From Quercus robur (taxonomy: Eukaryota; Streptophyta; Magnoliopsida; Fagales; Fagaceae), in contig NC_065538.1 of assembly GCF_932294415.1 (NCBI RefSeq), forward strand, positions 11,662,330-11,726,329: 64,000 bases of DNA. Reading direction: 5' to 3'. Made by a program: the position numbers and the translations under genes. The notes beneath the pieces are model-generated. The model saw nothing but the letters and a program-made list of their open reading frames with translations, did not search any database and had not been told where the DNA came from. Of the stretch, positions 23,958-36,100 are shown one piece after another. How positions within the stretch are numbered: position 1 is the stretch's first letter; every line of letters starts with the position of its first letter.

Positions 23958-25314
23958 ATGAAGAAAAAAACCAAAGCTGCAATTCTTGCCTCAGTTGCAT
24001 CTGTCCTCCTTGTGGGGGTTGCATTGTTAAGGAAATTGTTGCGTAGACGTAGACGACTGCCTAGGGCGCCTTATGTTAATCATGCCGCCGAGAGAGAGGA
24101 ATACATAAATAGTGTTCTGCATGGAATTGAGAGACATTGTGTGAATCAACTTAGGATGAAGCCTATAACTTTCCACCACTTATGTCACATCCTTACTGAG
24201 GGGGAGCACGTACGCCCAACTATTCACATGTCTGTTACGGAGCAAGTGTTCATTTTCTTACACATTATTGGTCATAATGTGAGATTTCATGTAATGGGTA
24301 GTCGGATCTATAGATCAACTGAGACTGTTCATAGATACTTTAAGGTCGTCCTTAGGGGGGTCCTGAAATTATATAGATCTCTAATAAAACTGCGTAGCGA
24401 AGATATACCCCCAGAGATAAGGAATAGCAGAAGGTTTTACCCATATTTTAAGGTAAATATTATGACTTGTGTATTTTTGTAAATTGTGAAGATTTGTGTA
24501 ATTTTAAACCATTATGTCTGTCGAAAATTAGGATTGTGTTGGAGCAATAGATGGTACACATATTCGTGCATTTGTGCTACCTGAAATACAAGGAAGATTT
24601 CGTGGTCGCAAAGATGGAACCACGCAAAATGTGTTAGTTGCCATTAGTTTTGACTTAAAGTTCACTTATGTATTGGCTGGATGGGAAGGTAGTGCACATG
24701 ATTCACGTGTGTTAAATGATGCATTTGCTAGGCCAGGGGGATTTTCAATTCCCGATGGTATTATACGATTACTTCACATTTTTGGTTTATTAGTTTAATA
24801 AATATTGTGCGTTTTCCTAAGCATAATAGTGATTTGATTTTATTTTTTAATATATGTAGGTAAATATTATCTTAGTGATGCTAGGTATGGTAATAAAAAT
24901 GGAATATTGTCACCTTATTGGAGTGTGCGATATCACTTGAAAGAGTTTAGTGATCGTCCTCCTGAGAATGAGCAAGAATTGTTCAATCTCCAACACTCTT
25001 CATTGAGAACTACCATTGAGCGAGGGTTTGGAGTGTTGAGGAAACGTTTTCGAATGTTGGATGCAGAACCATTTTGGTCTTTCCCAACCCAAGTGAAAGT
25101 AGTGTTAGCATGTTGTGTAGTTCATAATCACATTATGGGGGTTGAACCAAATGACCATATTATGGAAGATGCAATAAACCAAGTAGAGTCTAGTGACCAC
25201 CAACAAGAAACACAATCACATCGGGAGTCCGTTGAAGACAGTAGATCGTGGAATGCTAAAAGAGATGAGATATTCCATGCTATGTGGTATGATTATACCA
25301 GGAGTGGAGAGTAG
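23958..25314 (+). CDS. Harbinger (HARBI1-like) DDE transposase
   Basis: Cut-and-paste transposase of PIF/Harbinger elements. Three exons: 23958-24452, 24532-24757 and 24860-25314, giving 391 codons with matching phases (0 then 1). The N-terminus has a hydrophobic stretch and an Arg-rich run, then a helix-turn-helix-like region (FHHLCHIL). The DDE nuclease fold shows DCVGAIDGTHI (first Asp), GWEGSAHDSRV (second Asp) and SLRTTIERGFGVLRKRF (Glu). The usual VDAGY before the third block reads SDARY. Splice sites are normal (AAG|GTAAAT, TTAG|GATTG, GATG|GTATT, GTAG|GTAAA). No stop or frameshift was seen, so it may still be functional. The start is the first ATG after a TTAG acceptor-like site; a 5' non-coding exon is possible. 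Confidence 0.85.
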
Positions 25315-25606
25315 TACTTTATTTAGATTTCTATGATTGTAATATGTGTTTTTTCTTTCTGTTTTTTGTAAAGACAATGTATTTACTATAGACTGTTGGT
25401 GTAATGAAAAAGTATTTTCAACATTACATTGTTATTTGATGGTATTACATTGTCATTTCCAGTGTTAGCATGTTTCATTCTGTTGTGCACATTTATAAGT
25501 GTAGTTGTATGTGTGTTTGATTTGTTGTTCATGTTCCGAGCGTAATTACTAAATGCTACTCTCATTTTTAAATGCTACTCTCACTATACTATTTTCATAT
25601 GTAATA
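25315..25606. other. Spacer between the two Harbinger genes
   Basis: AT-rich spacer, no extra gene seen. Confidence 0.4.
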
Positions 25607-26810
25607 ATGTCAAAGGGCAAAGAGAAAGTTAGTAGCAGTAAGCAATTTAGGTGGCTGCCGCCCTTGCATGAAATGATGCTTAGGATACTTGCAGAGGAGG
25701 CTGCAAAGGGCAATAAGCCCTCTAGTACTTTCAAGGCTGGCTCCTTTGCTCTTGTAGCGAAGGAGATAACGGCCCAATTCGAGGTTGAGTGCCACCCGTC
25801 CTATGTTGACAATCAGATGTGAACTCTAAGGACCATGTGATCCACTATTCAGACTCTTAGAAAGAAGAGTGGATTTGGTTGGGATGATAATCTAAAAATG
25901 ATAACATGCGACGTTAAGACATACCAAGAAGAAGTCATGGTATGGCTTCCAACTATATTTTCTTAATATAGATGATAATATATGTTTTTGCCTTTTATAT
26001 GAAATTTATAGTGTCATTCTTTTTAGGATTTCATTGCTTTTATAAGGTTTTTCAAATATAACTTTCATGTGCGGATCTATTGTAAAATCTGGGCTTAGCA
26101 TTTGTACATTGTATTTTCTGTTGTACTTATATTCAAAATCATAAGTTATGTCTCCTGTTCCCTAACAGATTTTTTTGTTTATCATTGACCTAAAACATTT
26201 AATGGCATCTATATTGAATTGAATATTGAATTTATGAGTGAAGTGATTATTGCATTGTTATTATACGTTCCTTTCTTCCTTACAGGCGCATCGAAAGCAT
26301 GTGGAGTATCTAAACAAAAAAATTGAGGTGTATGATGAATTAGCGATTGTTGTGGGGAAGGACACAGCCACGGGTGGCTTTTCTAGGTCCTATGTGGGTA
26401 TTGAGAATGAGCCAGACAATGGGGACAGCGCTGAGTTTGTTGCAGACAATGTGGAGGAAGGTGTGGTCGAGAAAGGGAAGAATGCAGTCGAGTCATCCAC
26501 CACTGGGTCGAGAATTTCCAAGTCCCGCAAAAGAGGGCGTGCACCTTCTAATGCTGATGATAGTGTGCTGACTGATCTGTCTGATCAGCTGAAGGAAATA
26601 GCTATGGCTCTGAAAGAAATCAATCGAGGCCCGGTGGATTACACAGCTCTTTATAATGAGGTCATGGCTATGATGGCGGATGGGTATAGCGAAGACATGT
26701 TTGCAACTGCATTTGACCATCTTTGTGAAACTGAGAAGACAGCACGGGGATTTCTAGCCAAGAATGCTAGGTTGAGGAAGCTGTGGTTGGATGGTTTTTT
26801 GTTCTCATAA
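25607..26810 (+). pseudogene. Myb/SANT-like accessory protein of the Harbinger element, two in-frame TGA stops
   Basis: DNA-binding partner that, in this transposon group, helps the transposase reach the ends and the nucleus. Exon 1 from ATG 25607 encodes FRWLPPLHEMMLRILAEEA and later, in the same frame, KKSGFGWDDNLKMI and TYQEEV up to a donor at 25938-25943. TGA codons at 25820-25822 and 25838-25840 interrupt it where Arg and Trp would fit the family. Exon 2 (about 26286-26810) is open: AHRKHVEYLNKKIEVYDEL, a basic KSRKRGR nuclear-signal-like run, a helical stretch and a short C-terminus. The frame is otherwise intact, so loss is recent. Confidence 0.75.
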
Positions 26811-27235
26811 ATTTGACTTGCCTATTTCATGTTGACTGTGATGGTAGATTTAGGAATTAACTTTTGTTGCAGTACTAGTATTGACCTACCATTGTATTAT
26901 ATATGTAGTCTTTTGTATTATTGGAAAGATACAATTGTCCAGATTATGTATTTGTACTGTTCAGATACCACGAATAGGTATCATTTTTGTACACCATGGA
27001 GGTGTAATGCCAATGGTGAATAATTGATGTGGCTGTTTTTATATAAATATTATGGGTATATTCAAATGATTATTTTTTATGTTGAAATGGATGATTATTT
27101 TTGTACTGTTACAGATATGTCTAGGCAATGTATGTGCTTGAATTTGAATGATTACTTTTGATGTTGAAGTAAATGATTAGTTTTGTACTGTTACAGGTTT
27201 GTCTAAATAATGCAGGTGCTTGAATTTGTAATGCA

Positions 27236-27475
27236 TTTCATATTTTCCGTAAAATGATCCACAAACCAAACATGGGAATTGATTTTCCGTAAAAACGAAT
27301 TCCATTTTTCGTAAAATGTTTGACCGAACCAAACATGGGAATTGATTTTCCGTAAAACGGAAAGCATTTTCCGTAAAATGTTTGAACGAATCAAACACCA
27401 GAATTGATTTTCCGTAAAATGAATTCCGAGACAGCCAAACAGCCTGAATACATTTTTCTTTTCCGGAAATTAGCA
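27236..27475. repeat. Subterminal tandem repeats of the Harbinger element
   Basis: Three to four ~60-bp units with ATTGATTTTCCGTAAAA, GCATTTTCCGTAAAATG and GAACCAAACATGGG. They make an artefactual minus-strand frame that repeats the same peptide. They resemble transposase-binding subterminal repeats. Confidence 0.7.
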
Positions 27476-27529
27476 TTTTCGGAAAATATTTATTTTCCGG
27501 AAAACATTTTACAGGAACTAAACACACCC

Positions 27530-28195
27530 TTGGTAATAGTGCATGGGGGAAATAGCACTGGAGTAATAGGTTTGGTGGAGCATTCCCAATAAGAGAGCTA
27601 AAAAATATAGTTTTTAGTAACTCAAAATACTAATTTATCTATTTTAACATTCCACTTTATAATATACCCAACATCAAAAGTTTTATTTTAACATGCAACA
27701 AATTAAAATAATATAAACAACACAATAAAATAATATATCTAACACAATAAATAACAATCACAACCATCAACACATTAAAATGTTTTTTTTTTTTTTTTTA
27801 ACACCATATACTATTTATTTATTTATTTTTTTTAAGTTTTAAGCTACAATGAGCTGCTATCTACAACAACTCATTGTAGCTTATACTCAATTTTTTTTGA
27901 GTTTACTCCTTTGATGTACAACACATTTTGAGAGTATTGGTTGCTAAATTAACTTTTTAGTTAGTTTAGCAACCTTACAAAGTATAACTCTCTCCCCAGT
28001 TTTCTCCTAATTTTGGGATAAAAACATTTTGGTAGGTTCAAGGAGAAAACACCCGGACCCCACTACATTTTTTTTCATCTTTCCTTCCCAACCAAACATC
28101 CATTAAAACTTCTTTTTTTCCACTTTTCTCTCACAAAATTTCCATCCTCCCTAAAATCTCTCCAAACAAACATACCCTTAGTAACATGGTCTAGA
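27530..28195. other. MITE-like remnants right of the Harbinger element
   Basis: GAGCATTCCCAATAAGAG at about 27577 looks like a MITE end. Two foldbacks follow: AAGCTACAATGAG...CTCATTGTAGCTT at about 27841-27882 and GGTTGCTAAATTAAC...GTTAGTTTAGCAACC at about 27939-27973. AAACAAACATACCCTTA at about 28165-28181 looks like another element's right end. Boundaries are not resolved. Confidence 0.35.
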
Positions 28196-29262
28196 GGAGT
28201 TACTAGTACCTCATCCATAGTGTGGTGGAGTTATACTCTAAGATGTGATTGGTGAACAAGTCGTGTATTGTGTCTGAATTTTTTTGCAAAGAATTAAAAA
28301 GGAAAAACAAATGGTGCAATTCTAATAGACTAGTGGGAGTTTTGAATTGAATAAACTTGAAAGTTAGAGAAATAAATTGAATGAATGTGAAATTGGAGGA
28401 CTGAAATGAATTTTAATCAAATTAGGTGATGTAATTTGTAATTTAGGCAAATATTAAATACTGAGTTCCGACAAATAAAGAGAATGTGATAGAAATGGCG
28501 CAAATAGTATTTGAGTTGTAACAGATTTTTTCACAAATACGTGTTAACACTCAGAAATATTCTTTCTTAAACTTTAGGGTTTTAATATATAAGATTTTGT
28601 TATCAAACTGCCCCTACTCACATATTCTATATCTTTGAAAAAGTGGAGTCACTTGAACTGCATGTAATTAATAGAAATTCAACATAATCAACAAACGTTC
28701 TCTATTATCTTTTAACGTCTTGAATAAATGTAATGCAAGAACTTAAATAATCTTTTTAATGATTGCTGTTTGGTCCCACAACCACAAATACAATTCAAGA
28801 CAATGGCCGAAGAAATTGATAAATAGTCTTGGTCATGGGGATGTAGGAACCCAGAAACAGGCCACGTGAAATCTGATTCTCTGTACTCGTTCGTTTCAAT
28901 GGCCAATTTGGTCATAGGAGTTTGATAAACAAAAGCTTGGTCATGGGAACCTAGAAGCAGGACCCATGGAATGTGTTATACATGCTCAGCATTTTCAAAC
29001 TGACTTTTATGTTTTATACACACGAAACTGATTGTCAGTCGAATCAAGATTCAAAATGCTTTTGTGTTTTTGTTTTTTTATGAGCTGGAGCTTAATTGTA
29101 GAGTTAAGGTTGCTCTCGTAAAAGTTATTATGATTTTTTTTAGTTCTTATAACTCAACTAACACTTCCTATTATTTTCAATAGAAATGTCCAATATTTAA
29201 ATTATTATTCCTTAACTGTTGAATTATATGCTAAAAAAATCACTCTTAATAGAACGTTTGAG

Positions 29263-29293
<31 letters not shown>

Positions 29294-31440
29294 TTAAAGC
29301 CCAGTATTTATAAAATATGAAGTGTAATTATAAAGGTGTTTTTTATTTTTTGAAAAACTCTTAATTTAGCTTTACCTAGCTATAAAGCTAAAGGACCCTT
29401 TAATTATCTTCAGCAAAATTATCAAATGTTCAAAATTTTGTAATAAAAAAAGTTTCAAGGTTTTTAAACCATTTTTCCAATAGTGCGTAAACACTATTTT
29501 TTCTTGTAGTTAGTAATAGAGCTTTTGTGCTATAGAACTTCAATTGAAAAGTTTATTTTATTTATTTTTTTTAGCATTTTACGTATATAGCAATCATTAT
29601 TGAAATTGCTGATTTCATACCATATCGATCGATACAAGTTGATAATTTTCATACGACATTTTAGTTTTAGTTTTAGTTTTTGTAGCAAGATACTATTTGC
29701 CACAATTGTTACCCATCTAGAGATGACATATACTACTATAATTGATGAACCACCGCTTTCAAATGAACCCAGAAACTTCTACTACTCACAATTCCATGTG
29801 TTATGGCAAAAGTTGTTTTCTCTTACCAGCCATTTCAAATTTTCAACCCGTACCAATTTCACCACTTTTTCTTCTTTCTTTTTTCTCCGTCAATTGCGTT
29901 TCCGATTCTATTTCTTCTTCATCCCAAATTCCCAATGCTCACCACTCCAAACACGTGAACTTCTTTTTCTTTCTATTTAGTTCTTTGTCAAATGGTTGGT
30001 TGGTGTGTGTGAATGTGTACCGTTTTTCAACCTTGTTTCAATCAAGTCTATGCGTAACATTATCTAGATACGTTGATTGATTAGGCCACATATATAATAG
30101 GCCAATATATGATATATCATTGGCCAGCATATTTGTTTGGGATGTGTTTGCTTAGTTTGCATAAAATCTGTTAATAAATTACTAATCTGTCATCAAACAA
30201 TCATCCCCTTTATTATGTTGATGAAATCCACTAATCACATTTATTGTTGTGAAAGTTAATAGAACTCATGTAATAATATTTTTAATAGTTTTAGCATTTC
30301 CCCGGTATATAGCTGAATTCCAAAAATGGCATATTGGTATTGATTGTTGGATACAGTTTTTCTCCATACAAGTTTGAAATAAAATTCTTCCAACCCACTA
30401 CCTGGCATTTACTTGTAGTCATATGAATTTTTTTAAGACGAAGTTTAACTACAAACTTGATTATAGATATTTGCTCAAAAAAAAAAAAAACCTTGATTAT
30501 AGATAATGACTACAACTACATTTAATATCTTTTTATTGGATATAAATTTTGAGAAATTCATCATTGGATTACATTTTTTTTTTCTTATATCTTTCATGTT
30601 TACAAATTTCCAGAATATCAAATAACAGTAGTTATATTATCAATAAAATGTTTAAAGTTTAAGTTTTTGTACTCCTTTCAAAAAAAAAAAAAAAAAGTTT
30701 TTGTACTCTAAAATTATGCATAAAAGGAAGTTTATGAATCGTATAGCAAATAACATAAAATTGTCACGAAATTTAACATGCATATTAAGAACATAAAAAA
30801 TTGTAATCCAACCATTAGATTGTTAAAATACGTAGTCATGTTATTTTTTTTAGTGGAAGTTGTAATCATTGGCTAGATTCAAGTTTATAGCCAAACTTTC
30901 TGACTTTGTCCATTTTTTAACAAGTCATGTGACTCGCTGACTTCCTTAAATAATATAAATTAATATTTTTATATATTGTGACACAATAAATTGGAAGAGA
31001 TTCCCTCAAATTGATTTGGAGGTACTTAATTGTTATTTTTATATTTCGTTCCCTTATCCAACTGAAATGACCTTCTATACGTTGTTCACAACTTCCATCA
31101 AATATCTAGTTCGAATGAAAAAACCCAAATTGAGAGTGATTCTAAGAGCTATATGAACGCTATCATGAATAAAGAAGCTGTTGACACTTGATAAACTTCG
31201 TTGCCGACATTCAAGATTTAATTTCGAATCAAAGCAATGTGAACTTTTGATGTTGGGCTTAGGCTTCCCTACTTTTGCAAAGTCAATTCAGAAGGATTGC
31301 CTGGGTCTTGCTTGACTAGGGAGATTCCTTCTCTTTTTCTTAGGATGTTTAGCTGTTTTGTTTCAAACTGTAACCCTTAGAAATAAGAGGATCAAAGTAT
31401 AAGTTCAATAAACCTCAAGGAGGGTTTTCTAATTTCTCTT
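28196..31440. other. Gene-poor stretch upstream of RLP gene 2
   Basis: AT-rich, many homopolymers (for example about 23 A at 29270-29292). Frames of 110-126 codons at 29600-30080 are low in information and match nothing known to me. No supported gene. Confidence 0.4.
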
Positions 31441-31448
31441 AACTTTTC

Positions 31449-31456
31449 TATATAAG
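31449..31456 (+). promoter_or_regulatory. TATA box of RLP gene 2
   Basis: TATATAAG lies 53 bases before the ATG at 31502, followed by the leader shared with RLP gene 1 (AAACGAAAGT, then TTCACAA). The short spacing suggests a leader of only about 20-25 bases. Confidence 0.6.
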
Positions 31457-31501
31457 AAGATTTAGCTAGAAACGAAAGTTGGTGCTTCACAATATTTCTC
31501 A

Positions 31502-33091
31502 ATGGAGTGGCCTTTAATGAGGTCTTTGCTATGGGTTTTAGTACTTGTTGCTCACATCCACGAGAGCAAAGGTTGTATTGAGGAAGAGAGGATGAGTTTG
31601 CTAGAATTGAAGGCCTTTTTGAAATTCAGTACTAATTATATCAAACCTGTTCTTCCATCATGGGTTAATGAGGCGAAGAGTGAGTGTTGTGGTTGGGAGC
31701 GGGTCATGTGTAACGCCACCACAGGCCACGTGATTGAGCTCTACCTCTCCAATGTAAACCAAGGAACTCACATCCATTCTGATAATGAATCTAATTATTA
31801 TCCAGAAAATTGGTTCCTAAACGGCTCTCTGTTGCTGACTTTCAAGGAGCTAAGAATTCTTGATCTATCTCATAATGGAATTGGTGGTTGGCTAGGAAAT
31901 GAAGGTATGTGAGCTTTTTCTCTACTTTCAAAACCACCCCCCACCCCCCTCCCCCACCCCCCCCTCTCCAAAAAAAAAAAAAAAAAAATGCTAGAAGAAG
32001 AAGAAGAAACATTATTTTTAGTGTTTTGATTCTAACACATTTTTTTATCGACTTTTATATGTTAAAATGTGGATATTTTCATAACAATTGTGAATATGAG
32101 TGTGAATAGTAGATACAAACGAGTGTGAAAATATTTTTTTCCCCTATCATTATGACATGTTAAAAAGATGCCTTTATAGAACCTCTTCACTTTTCCCTCC
32201 AATCCAAAATTAAAAATTAAAAAAAAAATAAAATCTTTGAGCTATTCATGTCTTGTTAAGGATAAAGGGTAATGCACAATAGATTTGAGTCAAATGGATT
32301 ATCTCTAATTTGAATGGATTTCGAGATTTCAATTTACTCAAATTATAAATTTTCCAAACTTAATCCTGCCAAAATAGACTATTCTTCTTTCTTTCTTTCT
32401 TTCTTTCTTTTTATTTAAGTCAAACTGATCTTTACCATTCTTCTTTCTTTCTTTATTTTTATTTTGGTTGAAATACGAAATAATCAATTGAATATGAAAA
32501 GAAATATACGCACTGTTATGGAAAAAAAAAATTATTCTTATATTCCATGACATTAATGGCCATGGTTGTTATATATATACTGAGGGTACATATGTATTTG
32601 ATGGTTTAAAACACCCATATATATTTAGTGTGTATTGGGATTCCAAGTCTGTGTTTCCAAGCTGCGTTTTGTTCCTTTTTTTTTTTTTTTTTTTTTTGGT
32701 TTTCACGCGTTTTGGAGTATTGCGGTTACTGTTCAATGAACAGTAACCGCAAATGTTGACTTTCTGCAGTGAACAGTGCACATATGCACTGTTCACAGAC
32801 CCACAAATTTCATTTTTTATCAATTTTTTCATTAAAAATGGGTCCCACAGCACTATTCACACATTTAAAAATTATTTTGCTACAGTGTTTTCAGTTTTCA
32901 GTTTTCAGTTTTAGCAAAATAAGTTCTATCCAAACACACTCTTAGTAGGAAAAATATGTTGAAAGAGTGTGGGTGGTATCTTCTACAACGCCGTGTGAGT
33001 GTCTCCACACGTGTACCAAACACAAGGGTGTTTTAAACTCGGACTTAGGCCTACCCATCCCACCAAGTGGTGTGAGACTCGAACACAAGCG

Positions 33092-33127
<36 letters not shown>

Positions 33128-36100
33128 TGAGAAGCAACACATGGATGAACGAGTGGACGTGATATGCATTATCAAGTTTAGCCTTAGCTACCACTAGCTA
33201 GGCCAATTAGGCAGTCGCCTAAGGCCCCAAAGGGGAACAAGACTCCCAAATTTTTAACCAATAGAGATATTTTTATACTTATAAAAGTATTAATTAGGCC
33301 CCAAATATTAGCCAATAGATTATAAAATAGTAACACAATGAACACAACAAAATGTTATAATAGTTTCACAATATTTCTAAATTAGCATGCCAATTCACAC
33401 ATTGGCTCACTATAATCTCTAATTAATTTATTTTTTTTCCTATGCTAATTTAGAAATATTGTGAAATTGGTGTGTCCATAGCATTACTCAAAAGAATTTG
33501 TTTAAAATAATGTTACATTCACAATATTTTCACAACAAATCTTATGTGGCAGTTTGTTATTGATTGGTAAAAAAGTAATGTCAATGGTGAGTCCAAATTA
33601 GATCCAATAACAAATGACCACCTAGGGTTTTTTGTGAAATTATTGCAAATATAGCACAATCTTAATTGTTTATCAAAGACAAAAACTGTTGAGGGGGGGG
33701 GGGGGGGGATTTAGCGAAGTGTAGGTGGAATGATGTCCACTAAAGGATTCTCTAGATAATTTGTGACTAGAAATGAGCACAATATAATAATAAAAAATGG
33801 TAAAAATCTCAAAAATTACTAAAAACAATTTCCAAACAAATTATTTAAAAATTTAGCTAAACAACTCACATATGAACAAGAAATTTATTAAAAAATATTT
33901 TCATCTAAACAAATTAGAAGAATAGATTTTAAGTAAAAATAATAATCTTAATTGAATTTAAATATATAAAATGCCTCAATTTAAACATCTTCTTAGGCTC
34001 CAAAATTCCTTAGGGTGCCCCTGTCATTAGTTGCCAAGTTGCCAGATAAACAATTTCGTTTGTGACATATTCACCTGACAGATTATACCATTTGTTACAC
34101 TCGCTTGGATACAATTTCAAGTGTAATTTTTTTTTTTCAACAACATATTCGCCTGTATAATTCATACTTAGGTAGTATTAGCCTAATATAGGTAGCTTTA
34201 TTAGAAATAAATAATGCAAAAAAGTTGTCAAGTGTCTTATACCTCAACTATCATTTCAAAACACTCATGGTTCAAAATTTAAATCCCCCTAGAACTCCTT
34301 GTAACTATCAAATAATAATAATAATAATAAACAACAGGTAGCATTGTGCCCTCTTAATTCATTGCCCTTTGCTAAATAGTTGGTCCTTGCTTTCGTTCAT
34401 TTCTTTACGCTCTTTATGTGGCCTTACAAACCCTGAGTCTGTACGTCTTGCTTGGCCATGTGGAGCATAATTTGTATTTGACCTGGTTTGTGAACTGACT
34501 CGACTTGAAAGTATTATGGTTTTAAATTGCATTTTTTAAGAAGCTTAGTCTACAGAATGGGGGCTTGGGCCAACAAGCCCATTTTGGACCCATTTTTTGG
34601 ATTATTTATTTGACCCTTCATATTAGGGTTTATTATATTTTAAACTTTACACATTGCTTCACAGGTTCTAAGAATTAACTTAAATTCCTAACATTTCTTG
34701 GTGGCGATAGTATTAATTGAAAATTTATACCCACCTCAAGATTTTTGTAAATATATATGCCCCTACATAGATACGATTATGAAGTGGTTTCAAAAGTTTT
34801 TTTTTTTAATTTATTTTTATATAAGATAGAAATTTGATTCTAGCATAATCTAAGTGTATATATGTGTAAAGTCTTAGAAACTTAAACCCCGGTCCTTGCC
34901 TCTCCTTATCCCACACAAACTTTATACTTGTAAAATGACAATCACATCAAGGGTGCATGGTGGTGTGGTTTCAGAAGTTGAATTGTCTGTATATTTTTCT
35001 TAGGGTTTTAGACCCTAGTTGTCTAAGATTTTATCAAAATCTTAGCCAAATAGTTAATTAAATTAATAATGCATTAGATTAGAATCAATTAAACATTAAA
35101 CAAGCACAAATCACATGAACACCAAGAATAATGACCCAAGAAAACCTTTGAAATTGTGGTTTCAAAGTAAAAACCTGGAGAGGATTTGACTTAAACAATC
35201 CTCAAGTCGACATATCCATTAAATAGAATCGAAGTTTATATAATAGACTTAACCATAAATTTACTGCTACCTCATGTTGTACTTACTGGCATGACCACAC
35301 GTAGCTCTGAATTCACAGACTCTTCTATTCCGAACTGTTGCACACAATCTCTTTTGTTTGTAACTTTGAAATCTCCACTCAAAGGTTTTAGATCAGTAAC
35401 TGTGGTTAACTGATTTCACTATGGCTTCATATAGATCTGCATTATGGTAGTAGCAACACCATGTTGATCTTTCTTTATGTGCTCTTGAACTCTCACGGGT
35501 TGAATAAATGGAGGCTTAGATCTACTTTGAAAGTCTCAAGTATAGTGAGATTGAGAGAAAATTGGATATACAAACCCTAGCCGCACATACAGTGATCTCT
35601 CTCTAAAAAGCCTCTCTAGGGATAGCTTATGATGTCCTTTAAATAGCACAACAAACGAATTATGAATTAGGCTTGAAACAACCAAATTATGATATTTTTC
35701 ATGTTTCAGATTTTTGCTAATATTGCAATCTCGATCAATCGAGCTAGGTGTCGAACTTGTAATCTAAAATCTAGATCGATCGAGCCAAGTGTTGAGCTAG
35801 GTGTCAAATTGACAAAAACTTGTTTTCCTGCTTTGAACTTAATTCTTTCTTGATATGAACTTGTGTCTTTGTCTACTATAAAATACACCTTTAACACACT
35901 CAAGACTAAAAAAAAACACTATAAATGAATTACATTTGATCACGGTTGCCAACTACAAAAATATGGACTCTACATTTAGTACAGGTTCAAAAAGCTTGTC
36001 AAGATTGGGGAACTTGGAGACATTAAATCTTGCTGACAACGGCTTCAACAAGAGCTTTATCAAATCATTGAGTGCAATCAAATCCCTTAAGAATCTGAAT

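Larger units (their letters stand above)
22568..27529 (+). mobile_element. PIF/Harbinger transposon, near complete (~4.96 kb)
   Basis: The left end GGGTACGTTTGTTTTGG and the inverted right end GGGTGTGTTTAGTTCC form short TIRs. They are flanked by TTA at 22565-22567 and TTG at 27530-27532, a 3-bp duplication with one change. Inside are a three-exon DDE transposase and a Myb/SANT-like accessory gene in the same direction, the standard two-gene layout of plant PIF/Harbinger elements. Both subterminal regions carry TTTTCC-type repeats. Confidence 0.85.
31905..35984 (+). other. Intron 1 of RLP gene 2 (4.1 kb)
   Basis: Holds only repeats: C- and A-runs at about 31926-31988, (TTTC)n at about 32384-32410, a MITE, (TTA)n at 33093-33127, a ~16-G run at 33693-33709, and an LTR-like piece reaching to ~65 bases from exon 2. 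No exon seen. Confidence 0.6.

Noticed and set aside
27177-27527. 116-codon minus-strand frame with repeated ENQFPCLV-type units
   Set aside because: Translation of the subterminal repeats of the Harbinger element.
29600-30080. Two overlapping frames of 112-126 codons
   Set aside because: Low-complexity Phe/Ser-rich translation of T/C-rich DNA, no motif, no homologous context.
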